Source: an uncultured Gammaproteobacteria bacterium (GTDB taxonomy: Bacteria; Pseudomonadota; Gammaproteobacteria; Arenicellales; JAANXG01). Taken from it: a stretch of DNA of 46,156 nucleotides. The DNA lies in NCBI GenBank assembly GCA_947259875.1, contig CAMYNX010000014.1:1-46156 (forward strand), written 5' to 3'. The notes beneath the pieces are model-generated. The model worked only from the letters and a program-made list of their open reading frames with translations. It searched no databases and had not been told where the DNA came from. Made by a program: the position numbers and the translations under genes. Of this stretch, positions 35,515 through 43,809 are shown one piece after another (the first letter of the stretch is position 1; the number at the start of each line of letters is the position of its first letter).

Positions 35515-36009
35515 GTGAAGTATGTACAAGAGTGCCTCCCCGATCTGGCCAAGACCATCGATGAGGAATTTGGGCCCGGAACCGCTGACAAAACACGGCC
35601 GTTAAACCATACACGCAATGTCAGGTTCTTGTTTCAAGTCAACCAACTCTACAAAGACCCCGCGCAAACGCAGCCATTTGCGGTTGAAAATATCTTGAAC
35701 ACCTTATCTGATTTCCAGAACCACGGCATGGTTGAGCAAGATTACGGTCTTGTTGCCATCGTTCATGCCGAGGGCTGGCCACTCATCCTTGATAATAACG
35801 CCACCGGGCATCACCAGACCGCCAATCCGTTCCAAACAAATATGGAGGATTTGCTGGAACGAAATATCCATGTTTTTTTCTGTTTGAACACAGCCCGCAA
35901 GAAAAACGTGCGAGCCTCCCAAGTTATCTCTGGCGTCAAGTTCGTGACTTCGGGCGTCACCGCCATCGCCGATTTTCAAGCCGAGGGTTATCGGTACATT
36001 CAACCTTAG
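35515..36009 (+). CDS. DsrE-like family protein
   Basis: From the GTG at 35515, supported by an AAGGAG Shine-Dalgarno 7 bases upstream, the protein has 164 residues. It fits the DsrE-like fold (LNTLSDFQNHG, YGLVAIVHAEGWPLIL, HVFFCLNTARKKN, and the ending VTSGVTAIADFQAEGYRYIQP). DsrE/TusD-related proteins carry sulfur or form small trimers. The only Cys in the usual position is in FFCLNTAR, so sulfur transfer is possible but not assured. There is no signal peptide. It follows GST on the opposite strand. Confidence 0.8.
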   Translation: MKYVQECLPDLAKTIDEEFGPGTADKTRPLNHTRNVRFLFQVNQLYKDPAQTQPFAVENILNTLSDFQNHGMVEQDYGLVAIVHAEGWPLILDNNATGHHQTANPFQTNMEDLLERNIHVFFCLNTARKKNVRASQVISGVKFVTSGVTAIADFQAEGYRYIQP

Positions 36010-36097
36010 CATCACAGCCGTGTGTGACGCGCAGCGGGATGCGGCATTGACGTGGTGCGCCGAGCTATCTAGAGGGCGCCTTGATGCAAACTACGGG

Positions 36098-37903
36098 TTA
36101 GGTGATGCGCTTGGAAACATAGCTGCCGGGCGCGTCCTCGATGACCTCAAGCTCACCGTCTACGGGGCGACGGGCCGGCACCTTTTCCCGGGACTGTTGT
36201 GCCACCCACGAGGCCCAGTCGGTCCACCAGGAACCGTCGTTCTCAACAGCCGAGTCCAGCCACTGTTCGGCGCTGTCGGGCAGTGGATTCTGCCTGTTGG
36301 TCCAGTAATGGTACTTGTTCGCTGCCGGAGGATTGATGACGCCGGCAATATGGCCCGATGCCCCCAACACAAAATGAACCGGCCCCGACAAAAGCTTTGC
36401 ACCGGCGTAGGTCGATTTCCATGGTGCGATATGGTCGTCCTGCGTGGATAGGAAATACACCGGGATATCAATATCGCATATGTCGATAGGTGTTCCGGTA
36501 ATAGTAATCCCGCCGGGTTCCCGCAACCGATTCTCGAGATACATTTTGCGCAGATAGAAACTATGCATCGCTGCCGGCATACGCGTGGAATCTGAATTCC
36601 AATACAGTAGATCAAATACCAACGGATCCTGCCCCAACAGATAATTATTGATGGCAAAAGTCCAGATCAGATCATTGGCTCGTAACATATTGAACGTGGA
36701 CGCCATGCAACTGGCGTCCAGATACCCGGTTTCCTGCATACGTTCTTCCAGTGCCGTCACCTGCTGGTCATCGATGAATACACCAAGCTCACCGGGTTCT
36801 TCGAAATCAATCATCGAAGTAAAAAAGGTGGCGCTTTTTATCCGCTCGTCGCCGTTTCCCGCCATGTGAGCCAGCACCGAGGCCAGTAACGTGCCACCAA
36901 GACAGTAACCGATGGCATTAACCTCTTGCTCATCGGTACCGCGCTCGACAGCATCCAGCGCGGCGTACAAACCTTCGGACACATATTCATCGTAACCGGT
37001 ATCGGCATAGGACTCGTCCGGGTTCACCCATGAAATGACAAACACGGTATGTCCCTGTGCGACCAACCACTTGATCAGAGAATTTTTCGGCTGCAGGTCC
37101 ATTATGTAGTATTTATTAATCCACGGTGGGACGATGAGTAATGGGCGTTTGAATACTTCGTCCGTGGTCGGCGAGTATTGAATGAGTTGAAACATCCGGT
37201 TTTGAAAGACGATCTTACCTGGCGTCGTGGCGACGTTCTCGCCCAACTTGAACGCATCGACGTCGGTCATGCTGATGCGCAGTTGTCCATCACCCTTTTC
37301 GAGATCAGCCAATAGGTTGTTCATACCATGGATGAGATTTTTACCTAGAGACTTCATAGTCTCCCTCACCACTTTAGGATTGGTCGGTGCAAAATTGGTG
37401 GGCGCCAAAGCATCGATAAGCTGACGGGTGAAAAACTGCAGCTTTTCGGCCTCGTCGCGATCCAACCCGTTGGTTTTGTCCACGGCAGATTCGATTAGGC
37501 GCGCCGCCAACAGATAAGTCTGCTTGATGTGGTCGAATAAAAAGTGATCCGACCATTGCTCGTCACGAAAACGATTGTCGCCAATCTTGGGCTCAATCAC
37601 CGGCTCCAATCCGTCCGCCCCCAACATCCGCTTGACGGTGTTTTGCCATAAAGCGATCGAATCACGATAAAACGCGCTCTGCGACTCCAACAAGCTTGTG
37701 GGATCAGTTAGCAGGCTGGACACGAGCTTGTTGTAGGCGGTGGCAAGATTAAACGGATCGGGCGTGTACGAGTTCGGATGTTGTAGGTGCTCGGACATCA
37801 CCTGCCATGCGATACGTTGACTGCGCATCGCTATGTCCAGCCAGGTCTCGGACATCTCCAGTGGATTGAAGGGAATAGCGGGAGTGTCCGGTGAATCGCT
37901 CAT
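36098..37903 (-). CDS. phaC: Class I poly(3-hydroxyalkanoate) synthase
   Basis: The 601-residue enzyme joins (R)-3-hydroxyacyl-CoA units into PHA storage granules. It has the N-terminal PhaC domain (about 70-270) and an alpha/beta hydrolase core with the lipase-like box GYCLGG containing the catalytic Cys334. The catalytic Asp is in STQDDHIAPWKSTY and the His in LGASGHIAGVINPP. The start at 37903 (MSDSPDTPAIPF) was chosen over one ten codons upstream because it fits the family N-terminus. No phaA, phaB, phasin or PhaE gene lies nearby, which supports the class I assignment. Confidence 0.95.
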   Translation of the reverse strand: MSDSPDTPAIPFNPLEMSETWLDIAMRSQRIAWQVMSEHLQHPNSYTPDPFNLATAYNKLVSSLLTDPTSLLESQSAFYRDSIALWQNTVKRMLGADGLEPVIEPKIGDNRFRDEQWSDHFLFDHIKQTYLLAARLIESAVDKTNGLDRDEAEKLQFFTRQLIDALAPTNFAPTNPKVVRETMKSLGKNLIHGMNNLLADLEKGDGQLRISMTDVDAFKLGENVATTPGKIVFQNRMFQLIQYSPTTDEVFKRPLLIVPPWINKYYIMDLQPKNSLIKWLVAQGHTVFVISWVNPDESYADTGYDEYVSEGLYAALDAVERGTDEQEVNAIGYCLGGTLLASVLAHMAGNGDERIKSATFFTSMIDFEEPGELGVFIDDQQVTALEERMQETGYLDASCMASTFNMLRANDLIWTFAINNYLLGQDPLVFDLLYWNSDSTRMPAAMHSFYLRKMYLENRLREPGGITITGTPIDICDIDIPVYFLSTQDDHIAPWKSTYAGAKLLSGPVHFVLGASGHIAGVINPPAANKYHYWTNRQNPLPDSAEQWLDSAVENDGSWWTDWASWVAQQSREKVPARRPVDGELEVIEDAPGSYVSKRIT

Positions 37904-38101
37904 CGGGTAGCCACAGACTGATTTTTGTTGCACTGCACCAAAACACCGTTAATATAGTCAAATATCAGCGCTACTACAAGCCAAAAACCCCAGTCCGAGG
38001 CCCGCAAACCGATGTCAGCATCCAGCCGCTGGCTTGGCAAGCGCCGTCGCGGATTCCCACTTGAGTAAGGTCCGGATCGGGCCACGCCCGAGCCGCAATG
38101 G

Positions 38102-38527
38102 TTATGCCTTATCGCCGTGGAAGGTTACCGTCACCGAGCGCGAATGCGACTGCCTGCGATGCTCCCACAGGTAAACCCCTTGCCAGGTGCCAAGCGCGAG
38201 CCGGCCACCGGTTATCGGTATGGTCAAACCATTCTGAGTCAAAACGCTTCGCACATGAGCCGGCATGTCATCGGGACCTTCAGAGATATGTTCGAACATC
38301 GGATCACCGTCCGGCACCGTGTACGCCATGAAAGTTTCCAGATCCCGGCGCACCGCCGGGTCGGCGTTCTCGCAAAGAATAAGGGATGCGCTGGTGTGAT
38401 GTACGAACACATGTGCGAGTCCCATGGTGATCCCAGTCTGCAACAAACAACTGTTAATCTCCCGCGTAATGTCGTAGGTGCCCCTACCGCGGCTGCTTAC
38501 GCTAAATTTGAATTGTCGCCACATCAC
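38102..38527 (-). CDS. yjbQ: YjbQ family protein (UPF0047, secondary thiamine-phosphate synthase-like)
   Basis: The 141-residue protein carries the family signature GLAHVFVHHTSASLILCENADPAVRRDLE (landmark HHTSASL near residue 45), then HMRSVLTQNGLTIPITGGRLALGTWQGVYLWEHR (landmark LGTWQG near 115). YjbQ proteins have weak thiamine-phosphate synthase activity in E. coli, but their main role is unknown. It is divergent from glnS. It lies downstream of nothing on its own strand within about 280 bp and may be a single-gene unit. Confidence 0.92.
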   Translation of the reverse strand: MMWRQFKFSVSSRGRGTYDITREINSCLLQTGITMGLAHVFVHHTSASLILCENADPAVRRDLETFMAYTVPDGDPMFEHISEGPDDMPAHVRSVLTQNGLTIPITGGRLALGTWQGVYLWEHRRQSHSRSVTVTFHGDKA

Positions 38528-38811
38528 GTATACTCGAACTAATCCGATATGCCATCCAATCGAACGCTGTCTTTATAAATCCTCCTTAGACGGCCCTGGG
38601 CAGCCGCGTCTTGACCCTGCCTTGAAGAAATCGCGACGTCAATCACTCCACGCACCATGCCAGCAACAATTCCCAGTAACTCGTATGCAATCGCGTATGT
38701 CATTCTCAGGTTATAATGAACATACTAATCTACGTCTTGCGACACATAATACAAACAATTCAACAAAGAAGGCGTTTATACTCATCAGGAACAACGAATT
38801 TCTCGCGCACA
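38528..38811. other. 284-bp intergenic region between yjbQ and glnS
   Basis: This divergent gap should hold promoters for both genes. I see no repeat, hairpin terminator or convincing small gene. A reading frame that extends glnS upstream from 38716 is open but has no family-like sequence, so it is treated as leader. Confidence 0.5.
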
Positions 38812-40503
38812 GTGGAAAAGCCCGCAATTAGCAATTTTATTCGTAACACCATTGATACTGACCTGGCTGAAAATAAAAACCAAGGCCGGGTAGCCACTCG
38901 GTTTCCGCCGGAACCAAACGGTTATCTGCACATCGGACACGCAAAATCCATCTGCCTCAATTTCGGCATCGCCCAGGACTATCAGGGTACCTGCAATCTG
39001 CGCTTCGACGACACCAATCCCGAGAGAGAAAGCTTGGAATATGTCCAATCCATAAAAGATGACATTGCATGGTTGGGCTACCAATGGAATGCACTACGCT
39101 TCGCATCTGATTACTTCGAACAACTCTACGACTACGCGATCGAGTTAATTAAACAGGGGAAAGCGTACGTTGACAGCTTGACCGGCGACGAGATCCGCGA
39201 GTACCGGGGCACATTAACAAAACCTGGCAAGGAAAGTCCCTATCGTGATCGTCCCGTGGAGGAAAACCTGAAACTGTTCGAGTCTATGCGCGCCGGCAAA
39301 TTTGAAGATGGACAACATGTACTTCGCGCGAAGATCGACATGTCATCACCTAACATCAATATGCGCGATCCGATCCTGTACCGCATACGTCGTGTTTCTC
39401 ACTACCGGACCGGCGATCGGTGGTGTATCTATCCGATGTACGACTACACGCACTGCATCTCCGACGCCATAGAGGACATCACACACTCTTTATGTACTTT
39501 AGAATTCGAAGATAACCGGGCCCTGTATGATTGGGTATTAGACGAGCTGGATGTCCCCAGTCATCCACAGCAGATCGAATTCGCGCGCTTGAATCTCGAA
39601 TATACGGTGATGAGCAAACGAATACTCAACCGGCTGGTCTATGAGGGCCACGTTTCAGGATGGGATGATCCACGTCTACCAACGATTTCAGGACTGCGGC
39701 GCCGCGGCTACACACCAGAGTCAATACGCGATTTTTGCGAACGCATCGGCGTGACCAAGAAACAAGGGACCATCGCAATGAGTGTATTGGAAAACAGCAT
39801 TAGGGAGGATCTAGACCAATCGGCGCCGCGCAGAATGGCGGTACTCGATCCACTACGAGTGGTGATCGAGAATTATCCTGAAGGTCAGACTGAGACGGTA
39901 ACTGCGAGTAATCACCCGAAGAATCCACAGATGGGACAGCGGCCGTTAACTTTCTCCGGAGTTATATACATCGAGCGCAGTGACTTTATGGAAACCCCCG
40001 CGAAAAAGTTCTTTCGTCTCGCACCGGGCCGCGAAGTGCGTTTGCGTTACGCCTACTACATCACCTGCACCGGTGTCATTAAAGATGACCAGGGTGAAGT
40101 GATCGAAATCCGCTGCACCTACGATCCGGCCACCAAGGGTGGATCATCCGCGGACGGCAGGAAAGTCAAAGGAACCATCCATTGGGTGTCTGCGGATCAC
40201 GCCGCGAACGCAGAGATAAGACTTTACGACCGCCTGTTTCGGGCGCCCAGCCCCGCGGCCAAGGCTGATTTTCTCGAACATCTCAATCCTCAATCGAGGA
40301 TCGTGCTGACTGGGTGCAAGGTGGAACAAGGCCTCGTTGATATGCAACCTGAAGCACGGTTTCAATTTGAAAGGCAAGGATATTTTTGTGCCGATCGCCA
40401 AGATCATAGTCGCGGCCATCCGGTGTTCAACCGCACCGTTACCCTGCGCGACACCTGGGCGAAGATCGAAAAAACAGCTGGATCGTTAGCGCAGCATAGC
40501 TAG
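38812..40503 (+). CDS. glnS: Glutaminyl-tRNA synthetase
   Basis: From the GTG at 38812 the enzyme has 563 residues, close to the 554 of E. coli GlnRS, and starts [19 protein letters not shown] like its homologues. Class I motifs are [12 protein letters not shown] (HIGH) and VMSKRIL (KMSKS-like); [15 protein letters not shown] and [19 protein letters not shown] are GlnRS-typical. The enzyme charges tRNA-Gln. An open extension to ATG 38716 is possible but lacks homology. The stop codon TAG at 40501-40503 is the first three bases of repeat element copy 3, so the end of the gene coincides with the element's border. Confidence 0.96.
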   Translation: MEKPAISNFIRNTIDTDLAENKNQGRVATRFPPEPNGYLHIGHAKSICLNFGIAQDYQGTCNLRFDDTNPERESLEYVQSIKDDIAWLGYQWNALRFASDYFEQLYDYAIELIKQGKAYVDSLTGDEIREYRGTLTKPGKESPYRDRPVEENLKLFESMRAGKFEDGQHVLRAKIDMSSPNINMRDPILYRIRRVSHYRTGDRWCIYPMYDYTHCISDAIEDITHSLCTLEFEDNRALYDWVLDELDVPSHPQQIEFARLNLEYTVMSKRILNRLVYEGHVSGWDDPRLPTISGLRRRGYTPESIRDFCERIGVTKKQGTIAMSVLENSIREDLDQSAPRRMAVLDPLRVVIENYPEGQTETVTASNHPKNPQMGQRPLTFSGVIYIERSDFMETPAKKFFRLAPGREVRLRYAYYITCTGVIKDDQGEVIEIRCTYDPATKGGSSADGRKVKGTIHWVSADHAANAEIRLYDRLFRAPSPAAKADFLEHLNPQSRIVLTGCKVEQGLVDMQPEARFQFERQGYFCADRQDHSRGHPVFNRTVTLRDTWAKIEKTAGSLAQHS

Positions 40504-40660
40504 CCCACATTTCTCACCAGGATCCCGGATGCTGGCGCAGGACTCGTGCAACTGGGCAGGGGCGCCTGGGAAGAAATGCGGGCTAGAACCCCTGGCGCTG
40601 GTCTGTTGTCGTAATAAAAGGTTTGGATCATCCGTGATCTTTGGCGCAATATACGGGCTA
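40501..40660. mobile_element. Repeat element copy 3: composite MITE-like insertion at the glnS stop codon
   Basis: This 160-bp element starts TAGCCCACATTTCTCACC and ends, read inward from the right, TAGCCCGTATATTGCGCC, followed by AAAGATCACGGATGATCC as in the other copies. A shorter inverted-repeat element is nested at its left, 40501-40585 (arms TAGCCCACATTTCTCACC and TAGCCCGCATTTCTTCCC), so at least two related subfamilies are combined. TA occurs at both outer ends, as expected for TA target duplication. The first TAG is the glnS stop. There is no coding capacity. Confidence 0.78.
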
Positions 40661-40689
40661 ATCTGGCCTTTGCGGAGGTGGAGGTCCCA

Positions 40690-41286
40690 ATGCACAGCGT
40701 GATGAGAAGTGCGCTAATCGTGGCCATCGTCTATTCTGCGCCGACACCGGGGCAGGATCTCTATCGCTTCGATACTGTGCATACGCAGATCCTGTTCTTT
40801 GTGAGTCACCTGGGATTTTCGAACTCTCAGGGTGAATTTCTGAAATTTAATGGCGAACTCGTGTTCAACGAAAATCGTTTCAGTGACACACGAGTGATGG
40901 TTACCATTGATACGGAGAGCCTGGACATGGATGACAAGAAATGGAACGCCCGACTCAAAGGACGCAAATACTTCGATGTCGACAACTATCCGAAAATCAG
41001 ATTTATCAGCACGCGGATCGAGCCCACGGGACCCAAATCCGCCAATGTGCACGGTGACTTGACCATGCTGGGCGTGACCAGGCCCGTGGTGTTGAGCATG
41101 GGTTTCAATCGAGCGGGCATACATCCATTGTCGCAAAAATACGTCGCCGGTTTCTCGGGAAACTCTGTGATCAAGCGTTCGGAATTCGGTATGACGTCGG
41201 ACCTCAAGTGGGTCGGCGATGAGGTACACATCCGTCTGGAGGTCGAGGGCGTCCTCGAACAAAAGGTTGGCAGTTCGCAACAGTGA
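40690..41286 (+). CDS. YceI family protein (first copy)
   Basis: The 198-residue protein starts at ATG 40690 after a strong purine-rich Shine-Dalgarno (GGAGGTGGAGG). It has a short signal-like N-terminus (MHSVMRSALIVAIVYSAPTP) and the YceI beta-barrel landmarks YRFDTVHTQILFFVSHLGFS, LNARLKGRKYFDVDNYPKIRFIST (here WNARLKGRKYFDV), VHGDLTMLGVTRPVVL and SVIKRSEFGMTSD. YceI proteins bind polyisoprenoid-type lipids in the periplasm. It heads a three-gene unit with cytochrome b561 and a second YceI protein, a frequent combination. Confidence 0.92.
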   Translation: MHSVMRSALIVAIVYSAPTPGQDLYRFDTVHTQILFFVSHLGFSNSQGEFLKFNGELVFNENRFSDTRVMVTIDTESLDMDDKKWNARLKGRKYFDVDNYPKIRFISTRIEPTGPKSANVHGDLTMLGVTRPVVLSMGFNRAGIHPLSQKYVAGFSGNSVIKRSEFGMTSDLKWVGDEVHIRLEVEGVLEQKVGSSQQ

Positions 41287-41839
41287 CCACAGCTGGGGCG
41301 GGATTGCCAAGGCACTGCACTGGCTGATCGCGGTGATGATACTTGGCATGTTTGCGCTTGGTTGGATCGCGGTGAATTATCCGATGTCTCCCACCAAGAT
41401 CAAATTGTTTGTTTGGCACAAATCAATCGGTATCACCATACTCATCCTCGTGCTGTTGCGTATAGCTTGGCGGCTGACTGACCGGACTCCGGCATTACCA
41501 AATCATATGCAAACCTGGGAACGAAGACTGGCCCACACGAGTCATGCGCTGATGTATGTGGCGATGGTGATGATGCCGTTGAGCGGTTGGGTAATCAACT
41601 CCGCCGCAAATTTTCCGTTAAGACTATACGGTCTGATCCGTTTGCCAAACATTGCCCCCGCAGACAAGGCCTTACAATCCCAAGCCGAACTCGTGCACAT
41701 GACCTTGTTTTGGATACTTGTCGCATTGCTGCTGCTGCATATTGGGGCCGCGTTTTGGCATCACCTCAAACTCCGGGATCAGATATTGACGCGTATGTTG
41801 CCCGGAACAACGCGACGCTTGCGGAAAGCGGCGGACTGA
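41267..41839 (+). CDS. Cytochrome b561 family protein
   Basis: From TTG 41267, which overlaps the end of the first YceI gene by 20 bp, the protein has 190 residues and four membrane helices. Candidate heme-b ligands are in KALHWLIAVMIL, KLFVWHKSIGI, ERRLAHTSHALMYV and LVHMTLFWIL...LLLHIGAAFWHH. Such proteins move electrons between quinone and periplasmic partners; YceI-b561 pairs are common and are thought to handle isoprenoid quinones. The start is uncertain, since the next upstream candidate reads further into yceI. Its stop overlaps the second yceI start (TGATG). Confidence 0.88.
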   Translation: MAVRNSDHSWGGIAKALHWLIAVMILGMFALGWIAVNYPMSPTKIKLFVWHKSIGITILILVLLRIAWRLTDRTPALPNHMQTWERRLAHTSHALMYVAMVMMPLSGWVINSAANFPLRLYGLIRLPNIAPADKALQSQAELVHMTLFWILVALLLLHIGAAFWHHLKLRDQILTRMLPGTTRRLRKAAD

Positions 41840-42429
41840 TGTCTTTGCAGCGGGCGGCAACCATGCTGATTTGCAGTGTGTTCAGTGCAACGGCTGCTGC
41901 AACCGAGTGGGTCATCGATAACGACCATAGCCGACTGGGATTCGTTGCGACTTATGACGGTGTTGGCTTTGCGACCCGCTTTGAGCGCTTCGATACCCGT
42001 ATTCGGTTTGATCCCCAGCAGCTCGAAGAGGGAGTTTTTGATGTGGTCGTCGACATCACTTCCATCAACAGCGACAGTGCCGACCGGGACGAGGGCATGC
42101 TCGGGTTAGAGTGGTTCAACGCCAAGAAATTTCCCCAGGCTCGATTTGTATCCACCGGTTTCCCCCAGGCTCGATTTGTATCCACCGGTTTCCGTCAAAC
42201 TGGAGCTGGGGCCTTCGAAGTAGCCGGGCGGCTCACCATAAAAGGTATCACCCATAGCATACTGCTTCCTTTTGCTTGGAGCGGGGTTGACAATGGTGCA
42301 CGACTCAAGGGTAAAACCATATTGCAGCGCACAGACTATAAGATCGGAATCGGTGAGTGGGAATCTGACCCAATCATTGGGTTCGAGGTTGAGATCGTCG
42401 TCGATTTGCACCTCAAGGGTAAGCATTGA
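41839..42429 (+). CDS. YceI family protein (second copy) with an internal duplication
   Basis: From ATG 41839 (TGATG overlap with the cytochrome b561 stop) the protein has 196 residues. It has a signal peptide (MSLQRAATMLICSVFSATAA) and the YceI pattern (WVIDNDHSRLGFVATYDG, FDVVVDITSINSDSADRDEGM, GLEWFNAKKFPQARFVST, GRLTIKGITHSILLPF, LQRTDYKIGIGEW). Residues 99-108 (PQARFVSTGF) are repeated exactly as 109-118, from two identical 30-bp units. The repeat lies in a beta strand and loop of the barrel and could disturb the fold or form a bulge. Confidence 0.92.
   Translation: MSLQRAATMLICSVFSATAAATEWVIDNDHSRLGFVATYDGVGFATRFERFDTRIRFDPQQLEEGVFDVVVDITSINSDSADRDEGMLGLEWFNAKKFPQARFVSTGFPQARFVSTGFRQTGAGAFEVAGRLTIKGITHSILLPFAWSGVDNGARLKGKTILQRTDYKIGIGEWESDPIIGFEVEIVVDLHLKGKH
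42133..42192 (+). repeat. Perfect 2 x 30-bp in-frame tandem duplication in the second yceI
   Basis: Units 42133-42162 and 42163-42192 are identical (each starts CCCCAGGCTCGATTTG and ends CCACCGGTTTC). They encode PQARFVSTGF twice without a frame shift. As with the transporter gene, perfect identity suggests a recent slip or an assembly artefact. Confidence 0.97.
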
Positions 42430-42538
42430 TCCTGCTCATGCCCAGGATTTGATCTGACCCAAGGCTAATCCCCGTGACCTCGCTAGCAATAGACAAACTG
42501 ATCGGTTATGCGCTTGATTTCTCGTAGCGGATAACAAC

Positions 42539-43717
42539 TCAATAACGGTATCCAGGAGTAATCTGTGGCATGCGGACGGGGTTGGTCTGTTGATATTGGC
42601 TGTAATAATCAAACAGGTAGACCCCGGCGACGACCAATATGATCCCTATTACGATGGCGACACCGATTTTCCATGGACTATATGGCCGTTCGCCCTGCAC
42701 CTTTCCAGTTCGCCCGTTGACCACGAAATGAAAGGCCTTGTCCTTGAATCGAAAACCTGCAGTCCAAAGTGGAAGCAGAATGTGCTTGAAAGTGGTGCCG
42801 CTATGTCTGGTGTCAAAGCGGTGTATACGTTGTGCATCACCACCGATATCACGGGCGATATCACCACGAATAATACTGTTCATGGTTTCACGGGCATATT
42901 CGAAACCTTCATCCAACTCGACTTGATAGGCCTGACTTCCAAACCCGCTCAGATATTGTTCCTGATACGGAACCAGGTTTTCTAGATCCCATGGTTGGAG
43001 GCGATCCGTTATCTGGCGGGGCAAGGAACGGCTGGCGCCGACCAATACATCATCGAAAAATCTCGCCACCGTACCTCGTACTGGTATCCACCTAATCTTG
43101 GTCACCATCACGGTTCTCACAACACGTTTACCATCTATCACCTGCACCACCTTTTGCGGCACTTGATAGGCGTCACCACGTTCACCAACGTAATTGGTGT
43201 CGGTATGACTGTCGTACGTCCAATTGGGCAAGTAGACGCCGGAAAGCCGATTATCATCCCGCGCATATTTTTTGATGCCGTTTGGTGCAAACCATAATCT
43301 TTTGATCCATCCACGGAAATGTTGCTTGGCCTGCGCCTCAGTGATCTTAAATGGCAGCAACGACTTTGGTTTGAGTAGTTTTTCTGCACCGGTTTCTAGA
43401 ACAATGGCGTGGCCACAGTATGGACACTCGCCGGAATGGATATCGTTATCAAATTCAAACGATGCACCACAAGCGTCACAGTTGGTTACCTGAATAGGTT
43501 GACGAACCGCGTCGGTACGGCGCGCGGCAACGAGTTCATTCAGCGCGCTTCGAAAATCATGTTCTTGGATTTGTGTAAGCAGTGACGGAACGGGTTCTTT
43601 GTGCTTACAGTAAACGCATTCCAGAAATTCGGTTCCCGGGGCATAGACCAGCAGGGCTCCGCATTGGCCGCAAGGAAACTGGTGCCGGCTCGGTTCTTTC
43701 GACTCACTGGCCCGCAT
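42539..43717 (-). CDS. Double zinc-ribbon membrane protein (YdjG-like)
   Basis: The 392-residue protein has two zinc ribbons: CGQC...CVYC (Cys16, 19, 34, 37) and CDAC...CPYC (Cys80, 83, 98, 101). A central domain follows (about 120-340) with LPFKITEAQAKQHFRGWIKRLWFAPN and YLPNWTYDSHTDTNYVGERGDAYQV, and near the C-terminus one membrane helix (about 353-375, IGVAIVIGIILVVAGVYLFDYY). Proteins of this type are often labelled TFIIB zinc-ribbon or primosomal N'-like by their ribbons. They sit beside SPFH and TelA genes in many genomes; in Bacillus the ydjFGHI locus is comparable. A role as membrane anchor of an SPFH-based stress complex is inferred. Confidence 0.85.
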   Translation of the reverse strand: MRASESKEPSRHQFPCGQCGALLVYAPGTEFLECVYCKHKEPVPSLLTQIQEHDFRSALNELVAARRTDAVRQPIQVTNCDACGASFEFDNDIHSGECPYCGHAIVLETGAEKLLKPKSLLPFKITEAQAKQHFRGWIKRLWFAPNGIKKYARDDNRLSGVYLPNWTYDSHTDTNYVGERGDAYQVPQKVVQVIDGKRVVRTVMVTKIRWIPVRGTVARFFDDVLVGASRSLPRQITDRLQPWDLENLVPYQEQYLSGFGSQAYQVELDEGFEYARETMNSIIRGDIARDIGGDAQRIHRFDTRHSGTTFKHILLPLWTAGFRFKDKAFHFVVNGRTGKVQGERPYSPWKIGVAIVIGIILVVAGVYLFDYYSQYQQTNPVRMPQITPGYRY

Positions 43718-43809
43718 AGTTGGACCCGTCCCGTCTTGCTCGGCTTGCTGCGATGCGCGCGCCAGCCCTCGCCGTGCGTGACTCGTTGAACAGTAAACTT
43801 GCGAACAAT

